Below the pieces are notes generated by a model, which worked only from the letters and a program-made list of their open reading frames with translations, made no database searches and was not told the origin of the DNA. A stretch of 64,000 nt of DNA from positions 134,215,658-134,279,657 of the forward strand of contig NC_037669.1 in NCBI RefSeq assembly GCF_003255815.1, read 5' to 3'. This DNA is from Theropithecus gelada. Taxonomy: Eukaryota; Chordata; Mammalia; Primates; Cercopithecidae. Shown here piece by piece: positions 36,171 to 48,991 of this stretch; within the stretch, counting starts at the first letter, position 1; each line of letters starts with the position of its first letter. A program made the translations under genes and the position numbers.

Positions 36171-38860
36171 CACTCTAAACAGAACCTTTGTCCTCTCTCT
36201 AAGTTCTGGGTGTGGTTTCAATATCATGTGTACGGAGAAGAACTATCGACTTCTTCTCCATAACATATATTCCCTGAAATAGCACTGACCTTTTTGACTC
36301 CTATATCATATTGCCCTGATATCAGATTCAGTGAAACTGGGTACTATCCCTGACATGTCTCCTTTTACCTTTGTTGCTTTCTAGGTTTCTCTGGCCGGCT
36401 GAATGGCTTGCTCTAGATGTGCAACTGCATATAATAAAATGTAATTAATTTTTAAAATTATATTCCATGGGATCTTTTCCATATACATTTGTCTGTCTCT
36501 CCATTTCTAACTTTTATCTTTAAGCTATTTAAACAATTGCATTTTATATGTCTTTTAAAGGCATGGGATAATATATTACTGTATTTAATTTCAGACATCA
36601 ATTTACTCTTTGGTGCTAATAGGGTAGTCTTGAAAATGTATCAGTGATTGGCTTTAGCTGTTTTTCTACTTCAGAGTTTGGATTTGGATTAAAAATTAAA
36701 TATGCTTGAAATCTTCTCATTATACCATTTTGCATACATCCAATTAAATTTTACTAATTAGCTTTCTACCATCATTAATGTTTAAATGTGTGTTCAGGCA
36801 AAGTCACTGTTAACTTTCAACCATTCATATTGCCAATTATCTTACAATCAAGCTTTAAAAAATTTCACGATGAAGTTATTTCAAACACATGCACATACAG
36901 TGTTTGAAATATGTATATATACATATATATATAGATACGTATCTGTATACATTTAGATTTTAGACGTTAGCTTCTCTCCACTATAATTGGAGTGTCGCTG
37001 GAGGTTGGAGATATGTTTATAAATTTACCATTCAATTAGAAATGTTAGAAGGATAATGTATCCTAAGCCTTAAGTGATGAAAAATGAAAATCTGTTTATA
37101 GTCACCATTTAACAAAAATCAGAAACTCTGACCTAAATGATTCATTTTCCCTATATCCACACACAACGCTATAACCTCAAGAGAACGTTTGTTCTTGACT
37201 TGTACTAGAGTTTCACAAAATCCATGTAAAATTTATTTTATTCATCCAGAGAGCCAAGTTCTCTCTTCATCATGTGGTACCTCTACATGAGATGGCTTTT
37301 CTGTCTTTCTGGTTGAATATCTCAATTCAAAGATAATAATAAAGCAACAGAGTTTATTTATAGTAGAAACTCTTCAACAACAATTGAAATGCCAAAAATA
37401 AAAATGGTTTAGATTTTTGCAGGAAAAAATGGGATGTAAGAGAATACTCACTTGGTATTGGTATGTCTTTTTTAATAGACAAAAGCAAAACCTTATAAAT
37501 GTGGGCTTCATTTTGTTCTTAATATATACATTTATGATCAATAGACCCCATTCTTGGGGTATATTTGATGTGTAGTTAATGCACATTACCTTGTCATGTG
37601 ATCACTGAAGTTGCAGTGAGATGATAAGCTTCTTGAGGATTCAGACTATGCCTTCTGTATTTCTTCGTGTGTAAAACAAGGTGATGACTAATGAGAGTCT
37701 GGCCTGTATCTACAATTCAAATTCTTGGCCTTGCCCTTCAAATCCTATCATAAAATTAAACTGTCAATAAATACTTATAAAAATACCAAAGAGAATAATG
37801 TTGCTGTATTTTACTGATTTGAAGATGGGCTTTTTGTTTCACATTTATCATCTCTGAAGTCAGGATGCATCTTATAATCAATGAGGTTTCAAAGTTTAAT
37901 TAGCAGTGGGTTCCTTTTTGGGTTTCCCCGCTTCTTAATGGTATATAAAATAATGGTACATCTTACAATAAAAGGTAACTTAGAGTCAGTGAAACATGGC
38001 ATTTATTCTCACTTATTTCCAAAAAGAATTTGAAGCACGTGACCGAAGTATATAACCAAAGTATATTTAAAAAGATAAAATAAATAAATGTAATACAAAA
38101 AAAATAAAATAAAGCCAAAGTAAGGTAATTTTTGAAAAATATAAATACATTACAAAGTCTGGCCAATCTGCAACTGCAAGTTCCAAATTTAGCTCTGTTT
38201 TTCTTGGTACTTGAGGCAAAATGAGAAATAGCATGCTTGTTTCTTACTGGCAAAAGCTTAAAGTGGAAGTCTTTGTAAAATATTCTTTAGTATGCAATAA
38301 ACATGCTCCAAAAAATCCAGTTCCTAATGTCAAGATTTTCTAGAATCTCAGGAACCTCCCTTCCTCCTCTTCCCCCTTCCCTGGCAACTTTCTTTTCCCC
38401 TTTGTAAATTTCTTATCCTGACTATACTATGTGTTATTTGTCACTTACTATTAATTTCAGCTTATAAAAACCGAATATTTAGTGTTTTTCAGCCATAAAC
38501 CAGTAATTGGAATTGCATGTGCTACAAGAGTAAACATGTCCCCCGACTTTATGTTTTTCTCTCAATCTCAAATTGATAAGATTAGGATGATGCTATTTTA
38601 AACCCAGAACTCAAGCAAATGTTTACTGTTTAGAAATCTTGAAGTGTTGCATTTACTGTAGAGATTATCATAGCAGTAAGTCTACTTAGAATTTGTGGGG
38701 TTTTTTTTCAGTTTTTTATCCTCTGGCCATGGAATGTATTGATATATGTGCCTAGATTCTCAGGTTTATCATCGTGTAAACATTGCCTATTAACAGGCTG
38801 TGTAGAAAAATATCAAATATCCATCTGGGTAAAAGTGACATTATCAAGGTTTGGAGTCTA
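36171..38860. other. 2.7 kb, AT-rich, no recognised genes
   Basis: Includes a TA-rich simple tract at about 36910-36950 and an A-rich patch near 38060-38120. No supported gene or RNA. Confidence 0.5.
36234..36259. repeat. Small hairpin, 9-bp stem
   Basis: ggagaagaa (36234-36242) and ttcttctcc (36251-36259) are exact complements around an 8-base loop. No U-run follows and no role is implied. Confidence 0.8.
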
Positions 38861-38862
38861 TG

Positions 38863-39012
38863 GCCTTTTTTTTTTTTTTTTTTTTTTTTTTTGTAGAGAT
38901 GGAGTCTCATTATGTTGTCCAGACTGAACTGGAATCCCTGGCCTCAAGTGATCCTCCTGCCTTAGCCTCTTGAGTAGCTGGGACTACAGGTACACACCAC
39001 TATGCCCAGCTT
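38863..39012 (-). mobile_element. Alu monomer (FLAM/FRAM-like)
   Basis: A poly-T of about 29 (38863-38891), then roughly 120 bp of one Alu-type monomer on the minus strand ending 'tatgcccagc'. No second monomer. Old, diverged. Confidence 0.85.
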
Positions 39013-42000
39013 ATGGCTCAGTTTTATGATGGAGAAACTAGGCTGTTGCCTCAGTGAAGCAGTCATTTTCTTACTCAGTTAAAAGATAAATTTTAAATTT
39101 TCTATGTCACATCTGATGGAATTTTGGGTTAATTTTATAATTCTGCTCACATGATTTTTATTTGCATTAAATATATTTTTAAAGTAATATTAAATAATTT
39201 TAAATATTTATACATAACTTTTATTAGCATCTTTATTCAGTTTGTTGATTGTGTTTTCCTTGGTTGTAATTATAGCAGAAAAAATATTTGACATATTGAA
39301 ATGCATTCAACTTCTTTCATAATTATACTATATTTATGTAATGTATCATAAATAAGTTAAAACTTCTTGGGGAATATTAGGAGAATGCATGGAAATGCCA
39401 AGTGGTATTTAATAAAATGCAATACAAAATTATTAAACATTTTAAAAGTATTTACTTCTTTTCCTTAGGGTTTGTTGTATACTAAGAAAACAGTCTGAAT
39501 GTGGAAAACTGTTTAATTCATCTTGGTAATAAAGGAACTGAAGATCTTTTCCTATAGAACAATTAGTTCTTGAAACAGAAGTATGTGCCAGTTGAAGTAC
39601 ACATGTGATACAACCTCTGCTTCTACTGAACATAAGGTTATCTCTGAGTTGTTTTAGCTGAACAACATGAAATAGGATGTCCATGACAATTCAAGGCCAG
39701 TGGCCCATGTGATTCTATAATTGCTTTTGCCACTTTGCTTTTGTGGAGTCATTCATTATGAGACTGGCCTTATCTTGTCATACCTCCATGTCATTAGCAA
39801 TGTTTTAGTGCATTAGTGACCAAATGCAGGTTTAACTCTTGGTGATTAAGACTGGGCCAGTTGCCAGCAGAGTAGGGTTTGAAATTCTGCAATTGTTTAG
39901 TGAATTTCTATTATATTATAACAATAATATTGAAATTGTGGAAAATGGATTTTAAAGGGTGAGAGACAAGAAAATAATGATATTCATACAGAAAAACAAA
40001 GCCAATTGGGTGATTAAAATAACAAATCACTGATATTTTCCAAGTTAAAATAAACTTGGAATTTAACTCTGACTTATCATTTAAGAGTTACAAATCTGGA
40101 GTCTCATCTTTCAAAGGGGAAGAGAAAGAATAGAGAAACCAAACCAAAACTCCATTCTAAGATGTGATGATTTGATGTGAAATATCCTCCATTCTTACCT
40201 CAACCATTTTGGATCTGTGATTTATTTGTACATACTTAGTGTTTTATCCAATAAACACTGTTCCTTGACTCTCCCCAGGGGTCCCCCCACAAGCTCCCTT
40301 CACTGAACATTTATTTCTCAGTTGGCTTGACTTTCCTTAGTGAAGGTCAAAATGAAGGCAACATGCTGGGGGTTGATTGGACTTAAGTGATGTTTTCTGT
40401 TACAAAAATATGGGAAACTTTATTTCCTTTTAAAATACAATCTTTTTTTTTTTTTTTTTTTACTGGATAATGTTACATTTTCAACCAGATACAAAGTATA
40501 TCATTTATTTAGCATTGACTTTGAATTAGGAAGCCTCTTTGACTGAATTTAGCAACTTCAGATTCATTTGTTTTTAATGCTATGGATTGTATTTGCTTTG
40601 TGGGTTGGACTATAAAATACATAATTAGATAATTTTATGGTAGCACATTTCAAAACCCTTAAAAGATTTATGAAAATGTGAGGATTTTAGGTTTCAAAAT
40701 AAATTATAGGAGAAATAACAGAAATTTTAAACTTAATCGTATGTCAAGAAAATAAACTTAAGCATTCTGTGGCAACATTAATAAGATGCCTAAATTGAAT
40801 TAGTATAAAATTTGGAGTGTTAGACATGGAAATACGAACTTTACCAACCAGCTTAAACAAGATGAACAAGTTACAATTGCAATGAAAATCTGCTTTTTGG
40901 TGTTTTGGATTTTTTTTTTGTCTACTTTGGCATCTATGAAATCAAATCTTTTCAGGTCACTGGTAAAAAATGGAAGCATTAAATTGTGGGGAAAGAATTG
41001 AGTTAGTTCTAATTCAGCCTTGATTAACTTGAAAAGATATGTTAACCCTTATAATCCATCCCCAACTGAGGATTGCATGTTTTACAGCATGTTGGGGGAT
41101 TTGGAAAGCACGTTAAACTGATGAAGGTATTCCATTCCATTTAGAAGTATATATCTGAGCTCCAAAAAGATGATTTAGAGTTAGGTTTTATAAATTTTTT
41201 TTGTGGTAGAAATAAAACACATCTTATACCAAAGAGTTATAATCAAATAAGAAGCAGTATCTAAACCTTTTGGCTACAAATGAGTGGTTAGATTTTATCC
41301 TTCTTTGTCATGTCCCACAAATAACCATGAGGGTCACATAAGGATTCTGACCCTAATATAATCGAAAAGGGAAGAGAATTGATTCAAATTAGTCTCCTGC
41401 TGAAAGCAAGTTGCCCTAGATAAAGGTCAAAATCTTGGGGATTTTTATGTGTATAAAATCTCTTAAAGTAAAATCATGTGTTGCATTAAATTAAACATGT
41501 GTGATTTTGATCATTTTTTAGATTGATACATTTACTGAAAGGTTTATCATTAAGTGTAATAAATGCAATAAATGTTACATCATTTTTTATAGAAGACATT
41601 TCAGAGAAAGTTGAGTCTAAATAGTGAAATAATAAATCAAAATCAACAAAAATCACCAAATAAATCTTATATATGTAATCTAGATCCAGAATGGTGTGCA
41701 AAAAGAAAATTATAGAGACAGTGCAACTGGACCGTGTAAATCATTTTTAAAGAATCAAGTCCACAGCTGGCTGTCTGAAGTTGGGCCATACTTTATTATC
41801 TAAGAATATACTTTTCTTCTTACACCAAATTTTTAAAATGCATTACAATATTCATCTGCCAGTCTTAACACTGAAAGGCCATCAAAGCCTTGAAATTATC
41901 CATATTCTGTCAAATAAGTAACATCATGTGAGTGGGAAAAAGTCTTTGCCAACAGGCTCCAAACCATGTGTAACTGAGAGAGCAGTCCATTAATAAATAC

Positions 42001-42360
42001 TGGTTGATCAAAAGGAAGGGTCATGTGTACTAAAGGAAAGTACTTCATGTAGGAGACTCAGCTCTGTGTGTTTTTGACTTTTGGAGGCACCTGTTAATGT
42101 GTATGCTAAACTTTAATCAGTAAATTAAGCATTATTTTGAATTATCTAGCTAAAAGTCTGTTTCTGTAATTGTAAAATGCTTAGGTCCTCCTTTCCAAAC
42201 TGGGGGACAATTGTGATTTTGTTGTTTTTTAACTATTATTTCAAATGGCTTAAGATCAAGTATAGATTTGTCTTTATGGAGCTTTAGATATCTTTATAGA
42301 GTGGACAGAATTCAAAAAAGGCAAAGAAACAGCTATCTGGACTAACTAGGTTAGTCAAAT
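39013..42360. other. 3.3 kb, AT-rich, no recognised genes
   Basis: Includes a T20 run at about 40443-40462. No coding frame above 80 codons and no recognised repeat. Confidence 0.5.

Positions 42361-42361
<1 letters not shown>

Positions 42362-42401
<40 letters not shown>
42362..42401 (+). repeat. (CA)n microsatellite
   Basis: About 19 uninterrupted AC dinucleotides. Pure dinucleotide runs of this length are usually length-polymorphic in populations. Confidence 0.99.
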
Positions 42402-42404
<3 letters not shown>

Positions 42405-42936
42405 CAATGACATGTAGTGAGTTAAAATGACTGAAAAAAGATAAAGTGATAATAAGGCTTAAATTTTTTTGGTTGATAATACCACATACAACATTGAGAA
42501 AATTAAGTGGAGACTTTTATTTCCTCATTCAAAAAACAGTTGTGAGGTAGCCAGACATGTATTACCAAGAAAATGCAACAGTGACCAGACATTGAACTTT
42601 ATTTATTTATTATATCAAATGGCATTGAAAAGTATAACCCATGGTTACAATTTTGTTTAAAAATGTCTCATGAACAGCAACAATCTTGAGTTTGTAGCAT
42701 TCCTGAATTATAGCCAAATGTCTGTATTCAGCTTTGAGCAGTTTTACCAAATCAAATCAAATTGAACAAGTATGATTATCCCTATCAATGTTCTAACATT
42801 GTATGTCCACAAGGGAAAGACAGTTCACTTCATTATAGGGAAGTTATATAGATGAAGTTCATGCACCTATTAATTGAGACTGAAAATCAAACACTTGCAC
42901 CTTTGCTTTAGAAAACAGGTACAATCTATACTAGGA
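42402..42936. other. Intervening sequence, nothing recognised
   Basis: No gene or clear repeat. Confidence 0.45.
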
Positions 42937-43113
42937 GTTCTCAAACTTTAGCATGCATCAGATCACCTGGAGAGGTTGCTAATACATAGGGCCCATCTCT
43001 GGAGTTTCTGATTCAGGAGATCTAGGGTGGGGCTGATAATTTTCATTTTGATTTTTAACAAGCTCCTTGGTAATGCTGAACTATTACTGGTCTGTGAACC
43101 ACTGAGTTATTCT
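42937..43113 (-). mobile_element. MER5A (hAT-Charlie MITE)
   Basis: 'gagttctcaaactttagcat', 'gagtttctgattcaggag', 'ctagggtggggctgata' and the terminal 'ctgtgaaccactg' match the MER5A consensus read on the minus strand. The complementary ends fit a DNA transposon. Confidence 0.88.
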
Positions 43114-43423
43114 ATTCAAAAAAGGAAGAGCGATGGGGAGGAAGTATGTTTTTTGGTTAACATATATATTTTTAAAAACTCAAACCTTTATTGCTTGTAT
43201 CCGTCCCTTACAAACTCCTGTCAAGGGTTGGAACTCGTGGTTAGGACTTGAATTAGTATAATGATATGGTGAGAGACTCAGTCTTCGTAGAAATACCATG
43301 TCTCTTCTGATTCAGGAAAAGGCAATTTTCTGTGTGAGATTGCCCACTGAAACATTTTTAAATCTCAAATATTTTGTAATAATTCAGATGGAATTCATTA
43401 TGCTCACTCTCTGGCTCCTGAGC

Positions 43424-43540
43424 TCAACTCATCCTCACAATTGCAGCTAAAGTATTGAGACTCAAAAAGATGAAGTAACCTGATTCATGCATGACAGAGC
43501 TGGGACTTCCAACTATTTTCAAATATTGTCTCTATCTCCT
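43424..43540 (-). repeat. MIR SINE fragment
   Basis: 'aactcatcctcacaattgc', 'gactcaaaaagatgaagtaa' and 'gacagagctgggacttcc' are MIR core sequence in reverse. Confidence 0.7.
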
Positions 43541-44489
43541 TATTCCCTCCTAAGAAATTAGGCCAATGTGGCTTGGGAAGTTAGTTAAAAATGATCAAGA
43601 AGACCTTGTATTGAAGGCAGTGTTTATGCATTTGTGCTGACTTCTAACCCTCTTTGCTAGAACAGTGGAATCCAAAGTAGGGCCCAACGCTGCAGGGGGT
43701 GAGCCAGTTGAGGTGCTGGGATGTTTATTTTAAAAGTCAGAATGAAATGAAAGTTCACTAACTTCTATGATACGGATTAGCAGCGTTGCCCTCATGGGAC
43801 TCCAGAGATGGACGGGAAGAGGGCAGTGCCATGTTGAGAGGAGGATGGAGGGTGGTGCTGGTCTTTAGATGTACTGCTTTTTAGGTGTCAAATGTATTTA
43901 TGAATGTTATCTTGTTTTGAATAATAGCTTTGAAAAACCCTCATGAAATAAACAGATAGGTAAGATTCCTGTAAGGGAATGGGTTTGGTTTGAAGATAGT
44001 ATTAACAATGTAGAACAAAGCAACTCACAAGAAAACGCGGAGGTGATACCCTTCTTCCTGTCAGATGGACTCTTTGGCAGCTACTTCACATGGTAAAATC
44101 AATATTGAGTTCATCCTTCTCTGAAAAGAAGTTCAACCAAAAATATTCAAAATTATCAGGAGGGTTATTTGTCATTTGGATTTACACCTAACATTTCAAC
44201 ACCATTAATATGAACCTTGCCCTAAGTTGATAATGTCTGTTGACTGCAATATATTCTAAATACTATATAATTTATAATAAATGAATATGTACATATTGTG
44301 GGTGCATGCACCAGAGTTTTTCTTTTTTTCTGAGAGTGGTATGTAATTAAACAAACTTGGAAATCATTTATTTCAATAATGAATTATTACAGCTGGTGGG
44401 GAAAGATTTTCAAACATCTGATGTTTCTGGGTCTGTATTGATCTTGCTATCTGATAGGCAAATCTATAGTTTTTTTGATCCAACTGAAG
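43541..44489. other. About 0.95 kb without recognised genes
   Basis: Apparently single-copy. No supported feature. Confidence 0.45.
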
Positions 44490-44650
44490 TTACTTTAAAG
44501 CTGGTTCTCTACATGTAAGTTTCCATTTCTTCTATGAAATGGAAGTATGCAAAAGACCATTGTGAACATTAAATACATTAATGGATGGAAAGTGCTTAGC
44601 ACAATGATAGCCACATAGTAAAGGTACAATAAATTTTAGCTCTCCTGCCC
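44490..44650 (+). repeat. MIR SINE 3' part
   Basis: 'tttccatttcttctatgaaa', 'gtgcttagcacaatgatagc' and 'acatagtaaaggtacaataa' match the MIR 3' half in plus orientation. Confidence 0.7.
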
Positions 44651-44855
44651 CTTCTGATATAGAACAAGAAAAAAATATAACTACAGGAACAAGCTTCATT
44701 ATTCAAGTGAGAAGTTGGTGGTTAGGTTAGTGGTTTTTTTTCATGCACCAATGTTCTTGGGATACCTAGACAGGCTCTGGAAATAAACCCTTTAATAGCT
44801 GAGAGTGCTTTGATTTATTTTGATCATATAATTTGTTTCCACTCTCTAATTCTCA

Positions 44856-44858
44856 TTT

Positions 44859-44898
<40 letters not shown>
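44856..44898 (+). repeat. (TTTA)n microsatellite
   Basis: About ten TTTA copies, forming the outer part of the A-rich tail of the minus-strand L1 that follows. Confidence 0.97.
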
Positions 44899-44899
<1 letters not shown>

Positions 44900-44902
44900 T
44901 TT

Positions 44903-45483
44903 TTCTTTTTTTAAATTATACTTGAAGTTCTAGGGTACATGTGCACAACGTGCAGGTTTGTTACATATGTATACCTGTGCCATGTTGCTGTGCTGCACGC
45001 ACCAACTCATCAGCACCCATCAACTCATCATTTACTTCAGGTATAACTCCCAATGCCATCCCTCCCCACTTCTACTTCCCCATAATAGGCCCTGGTGTGT
45101 GATGTTCCCTCTCCAGAGTCCAAGTGATCTCATTGTTCAATTCCCACCCATGAGTGAGAACATGCAGTGTTTGGTTTTCTGTTCCTGCAATAGTTTGCTG
45201 AGAATGATGGTTTCCAGCTGCATCCATGTCCCTACAAAGGACACAAACTCATCCTTCTTTATGGCTGCATAGTATTCCATGGTGTATATGTGCCACATTT
45301 TCTTAATCCAGTCTGTCACTGATGGACATTTGGGTTGATTGCAAGTCTTTGCTATTGTGAATAGTGCCGCAATAAACGTACGTGTGCATGTGTCTTTATA
45401 GCAGCACGATTTATAATCCTTTGGGTATATACCCAGTAATGGGATGGCTGGGTCATATGGTATTTCTAGTTCTAGATCCTGAG
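44903..45483 (-). mobile_element. 5'-truncated primate L1 (L1PA/PB), 3' end
   Basis: L1 3' UTR and the last part of ORF2 on the minus strand. From the left: tail, the 3' UTR with 'agggtacatgtgcacaacg', then the ORF2 C-terminus up to the break at 'tctagatcc' (about 45480). Diverged from the youngest human L1s, so an older primate subfamily. No clean target duplication found. Confidence 0.93.
45137..45483 (-). pseudogene. L1 ORF2 C-terminal fragment
   Basis: An open minus-strand frame whose L1 part carries the typical ORF2 tail: an 'LELEIPYDPAIPLLG' stretch, then a 'GIYPKDYKSCCYKDTCTRTF' stretch, then 'DEFVSFVGTWMQLE'. It is a short C-terminal remnant lacking the endonuclease and reverse transcriptase domains, so no activity is possible. 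The frame extends beyond the L1 break to 45532, through unrelated flank. Confidence 0.9.
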
Positions 45484-47189
45484 ATGTCCAATATATCCTA
45501 AGAATGTTAAAAAAAGAATACAAAGAATTCATTTAAAGTTATACTTTAAAAGAAATTATTTCTAGGGGCAGAAAGATCTTAAGAATTATGATTAAATTTC
45601 AAAATGGCTGGTACATTTCTATTATAAAAAAGGCCTTTTGACAGAAGTCTAATAGCTGTCCTTTCAATCAATTTTAGATTCACATAATCTGAAAAAGATC
45701 AGATTCTTGCAAAGTAGGAAAGTTCAACACAGTGCTATCACATTTGTAATAGACCTGATGCAAGACATATTTGCAGATATCAGTGAGGCTTAGCTCCATT
45801 TGCTGACTTCTAGGACTGATTTCAACACCTCTGTCAACACTGTGCTATATTTTGTCATAGCTTTTGGAATTTTTATGTTTCAAAGTTGATTACTTTTATT
45901 TCTCCTTTGAACAGACTTTACAAAAACAGAAACCTGTATTTTACTGTTGAACATTTATTATAATGGAATAGTCTCTATCTTTTACATTTGCATGTTTTTA
46001 CCTCCACACAACCCTATATATTTACAAACATGAGAACCACTGAGAAAATAGCTTTGGCACATGTCACTGTTTGCTTTAAATGAGTCCTTCCTCTCTGTAA
46101 TGGCTCAAATGCAGGCAATTGTTAACAATTAACATTGGATCACACTTCAGTGGATTTATATCTGAATAGCACAAACCCTTTGTGTCCTGCTTAATAATGT
46201 AGTGCTGCTAATGCATTGCTGCTTTCTACCAATTTCTCAGGTAGCCATGCTTTCTTCTACAGCCATGCATAAAACTTCTATGCTGGGGATTGATTTTTTT
46301 GGTTCATTGTAAATAGCAAGATAAACAATCTGTGGACTAAATTCAGTGTAAGTGTGCACACTCTAAATAGGGTTAAAGAACTCCTTAATGTTGATATTTC
46401 CTTAGCTTGGCAGTAAAACAAAATCAATGCTAATTTAATAGGGGCTCACAAACCAAGTTTTGCTTTCATTGCCCTTTTAAAAAGAGTATAGGGCTGTAGT
46501 TATAAACGGAATTAGTAATTGCTTGGTTGATATGCCTGTTGAATAGCAGATGATTTTTATAGTCTATTCCTTTTAAAGTCTGTTACCTTAATTTTAGATA
46601 TATTACTTGATAACGAGACTGTTGATTAGAATGGTTGTATTAAACCAGTTTATAATTTTTAAAGTGATTTTTAATTTCCTCTAAACACCCTTCCTTCTGG
46701 CAGAGGAAAAAAATTGCTTGTGGGGTGTTCAAAATTGGCCCTGTTTTTTTTTAGATGATCTTTAATTACACTTTAAAACAGAATTTCTTAATGGGGAATT
46801 GGAATTCTGCTTGTAAGAAAATTACAGAGGGTATTTGGGGATCTGCTATTAGCTGCAGGAACAAATAGAGAGATTAGTGAGACAAATGATCAGTAGCCTA
46901 AAGAAATTACCTATGGGAGACAATGATTAGCCCAGGGAAGATCTAGCTGTGGTCATAAAGGCTGCCTAAATTATGAGCTTATCAAACTTGTTTTAGGAGC
47001 TGTTAAGAAGAGGTGGTTTATGTTAGCCACCAGGAATCAGTGGAGGGGTCATTCTGGAGAATAATAAATTCACTATGACCTCTTCCCATGCCTCAGTCAA
47101 CAACAACAGTGATCTATCCTGAAGTTACAGATTAGAGAAGAAAAAGCAGGGGCCCAGGAGTCCAGAACCATTGATAAACCGCCCATTGA
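45484..47189. other. 1.7 kb without recognised genes
   Basis: AT-rich single-copy sequence between two L1 insertions. No supported feature. Confidence 0.5.
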
Positions 47190-47205
47190 TGGAGCCAGGG
47201 GAAAG

Positions 47206-47324
47206 TTTTTTTCTTTTTTCTTTTTTCTTTTCAAGTTAAATGTTTTTAATATATTCATACAGTTACACATCTACCACCACAGTCAATTTTAAAACACTTT
47301 CATTACTCTATAAAAGAAATCCTG
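47206..47324 (-). repeat. L1M 3' end, left part of split copy
   Basis: On the minus strand this is the A-rich tail (complement at 47206-47233) and adjacent 3' sequence. Landmarks include 'catctaccaccacagtcaat' (about 47268). It continues at 53051 after the primate L1. Confidence 0.85.
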
Positions 47325-47897
47325 GCTCTCTGGGCAGGGCATCTCTGAAAAAAAGGCAGCAGTCCCAGTGAGGGGCTTAAAGATAAAACTCCCATCTCCC
47401 TGGGACAGAGCACCTAGGAGAAGAGGCAGCTGTGGGCGCAACTTCAGCAGACTTAAATGTTTCTGCCTGCCAGCTCTGAAGAGAGCAGCAGATCTCCCAG
47501 CACAGTGCTCCAGCTCTGCTAAGGGACAGACTGCCTCCTTGAGTCCCTGACTCCCGTGCCTCCTGATGGGAAGACACCTCCCAACAGGGGTCGAGTGACA
47601 CCTCATACAGGAGAGATCCAGCTGGCATCTGGCAAGTGCCCCTCTGGGACGAAGCTTCCAGGGGAAGAAGGTGGCAGCAATCTTTTCTGTTCTGCAGCCT
47701 CCACTGGTGGTACCCTGGCAAACAGATTCTGGAGTGGATGCCCAGCAAACTCCAGCAGACCTGCAGAAGAGGGGCCTGACTATTAGAAGGAAAACTAACA
47801 AACAGGAAGCAATAGCATCAGCATTAACAAAAAGGACAACAATGCAAAAACTCCATCTTTAGGTCACCAACAACAAAGACCAAAGGTAAACAAATTC
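47325..47897 (+). other. L1 5' UTR remnant
   Basis: 'ctccagcagacctgcagaag' and 'ctattagaaggaaaactaac' (about 47750-47800) mark the 3' part of a primate L1 5' UTR. The upstream end is missing compared with full elements, so promoter function is doubtful. A 170-codon antisense open frame (47801 down to 47289) spans this part and the L1M junction. Confidence 0.85.
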
Positions 47898-48928
47898 ATG
47901 AAGATGAGGGAAAAAAAGTGCAAAAAGGCTGAATATTCCAAAAACAAGAATGCCTCTTCTCCTTCAAAGGATCACAACTCCTCGCCAGCAAGAGAACAAA
48001 ACTGGACAGAAAATGAGTTTGACAAATTGACAGAAGTAGGATTCAGAAGGTGGGTAGTAATAAACTCCTCTGAGCTAAAGGAGCATGTTCTAACCCAATG
48101 CAAGGAAGCTAAGAACGTTGATAAAAGGTTAGAGGAATTGCTAACTCGAATAATCAGTTTAGAGAAGAACATAAATGACCTGATGGAGCTGAAAAACACA
48201 GCACGAGGACTTCGTGAAGCATATGCAAGTATCAATAGCCAAATTGATCAAGAAGAAGAAAGCATACCAGAGATTGAAGATCAACTTAACGAAATAAAGC
48301 AGGAAGACAAGATTAGAGAAAAGAGAATTAAAAGGAACAAACAAAGCCTCCAAGAAATAAGGGACTATGTGAAAAGACTGAACCTACATTTGATTGATGC
48401 ACCTGAAAGTGATGAGGAGAATGGAACCAAGTAGGAAAACACAGTTCAGGATATTATCCTAGAGAACTTCCTCAACCTAGCAAGACAGGCCAACATTCAA
48501 ATTCAGGAAATACAGAGAACACCACAAAGATACTTGTCAAGAAGAGTAACCTCAAGACACACAATCTTCAGATTCACCAAGGTTGAAATGAAGAATAAAA
48601 TATTAAGGGAAGCCAGAGAAAAAGTCAGGTTACTCCCAAAGGGAAGCCTATGAGACTAACAGCAGATCTCTCTGCAGAAACCCTACAAGTCAGAAAAGAG
48701 TGGGGGCCAATATTCAACATTCTTAAAGAAAAGAATTTTCAACCCAGAATTTCATATCCAGCCAAGCTAAGCTTCATAAGTGAAGGACAAATAAAATCCT
48801 TTACAGACAAGCAAATGCTGAGGGATTTTGTCATCACCAGGCTTGCCTTACAAGAGCTCCTGAAGGAAGCACTAAATATGAATAGGAAAAACTTGTACCA
48901 GCTACTGAAAAAACAAACCAAAATGTAA
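47898..48928 (+). pseudogene. L1 ORF1 (RNA-binding chaperone) pseudogene
   Basis: ORF1 encodes the trimeric L1 RNA-binding protein, which packages the L1 transcript. The first 178 codons are open. They cover the N-terminal region and a heptad-rich coiled coil (about residues 55-150), with stretches such as 'LEELLTRIISLEKNINDLMEL'. The copy then meets a premature TAG at 48432-48434, in place of a sense codon in the family. The rest, covering the RNA-recognition and C-terminal domains, continues in another frame. Its last open piece is 48650-48928, which ends at the normal ORF1 stop. At least one stop and one frameshift break the gene. The position 64 bp before ORF2 is normal. Confidence 0.93.
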
Positions 48929-48991
48929 AGACCATTGACACTATGAAGAAACTGCATCAACTAATGGGCAAAATAACCAGCTAGCATCATA

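Noticed and set aside
47898..48434. 178-codon frame as a host gene
   Set aside because: It is the N-terminal part of L1 ORF1 ending at a premature stop.
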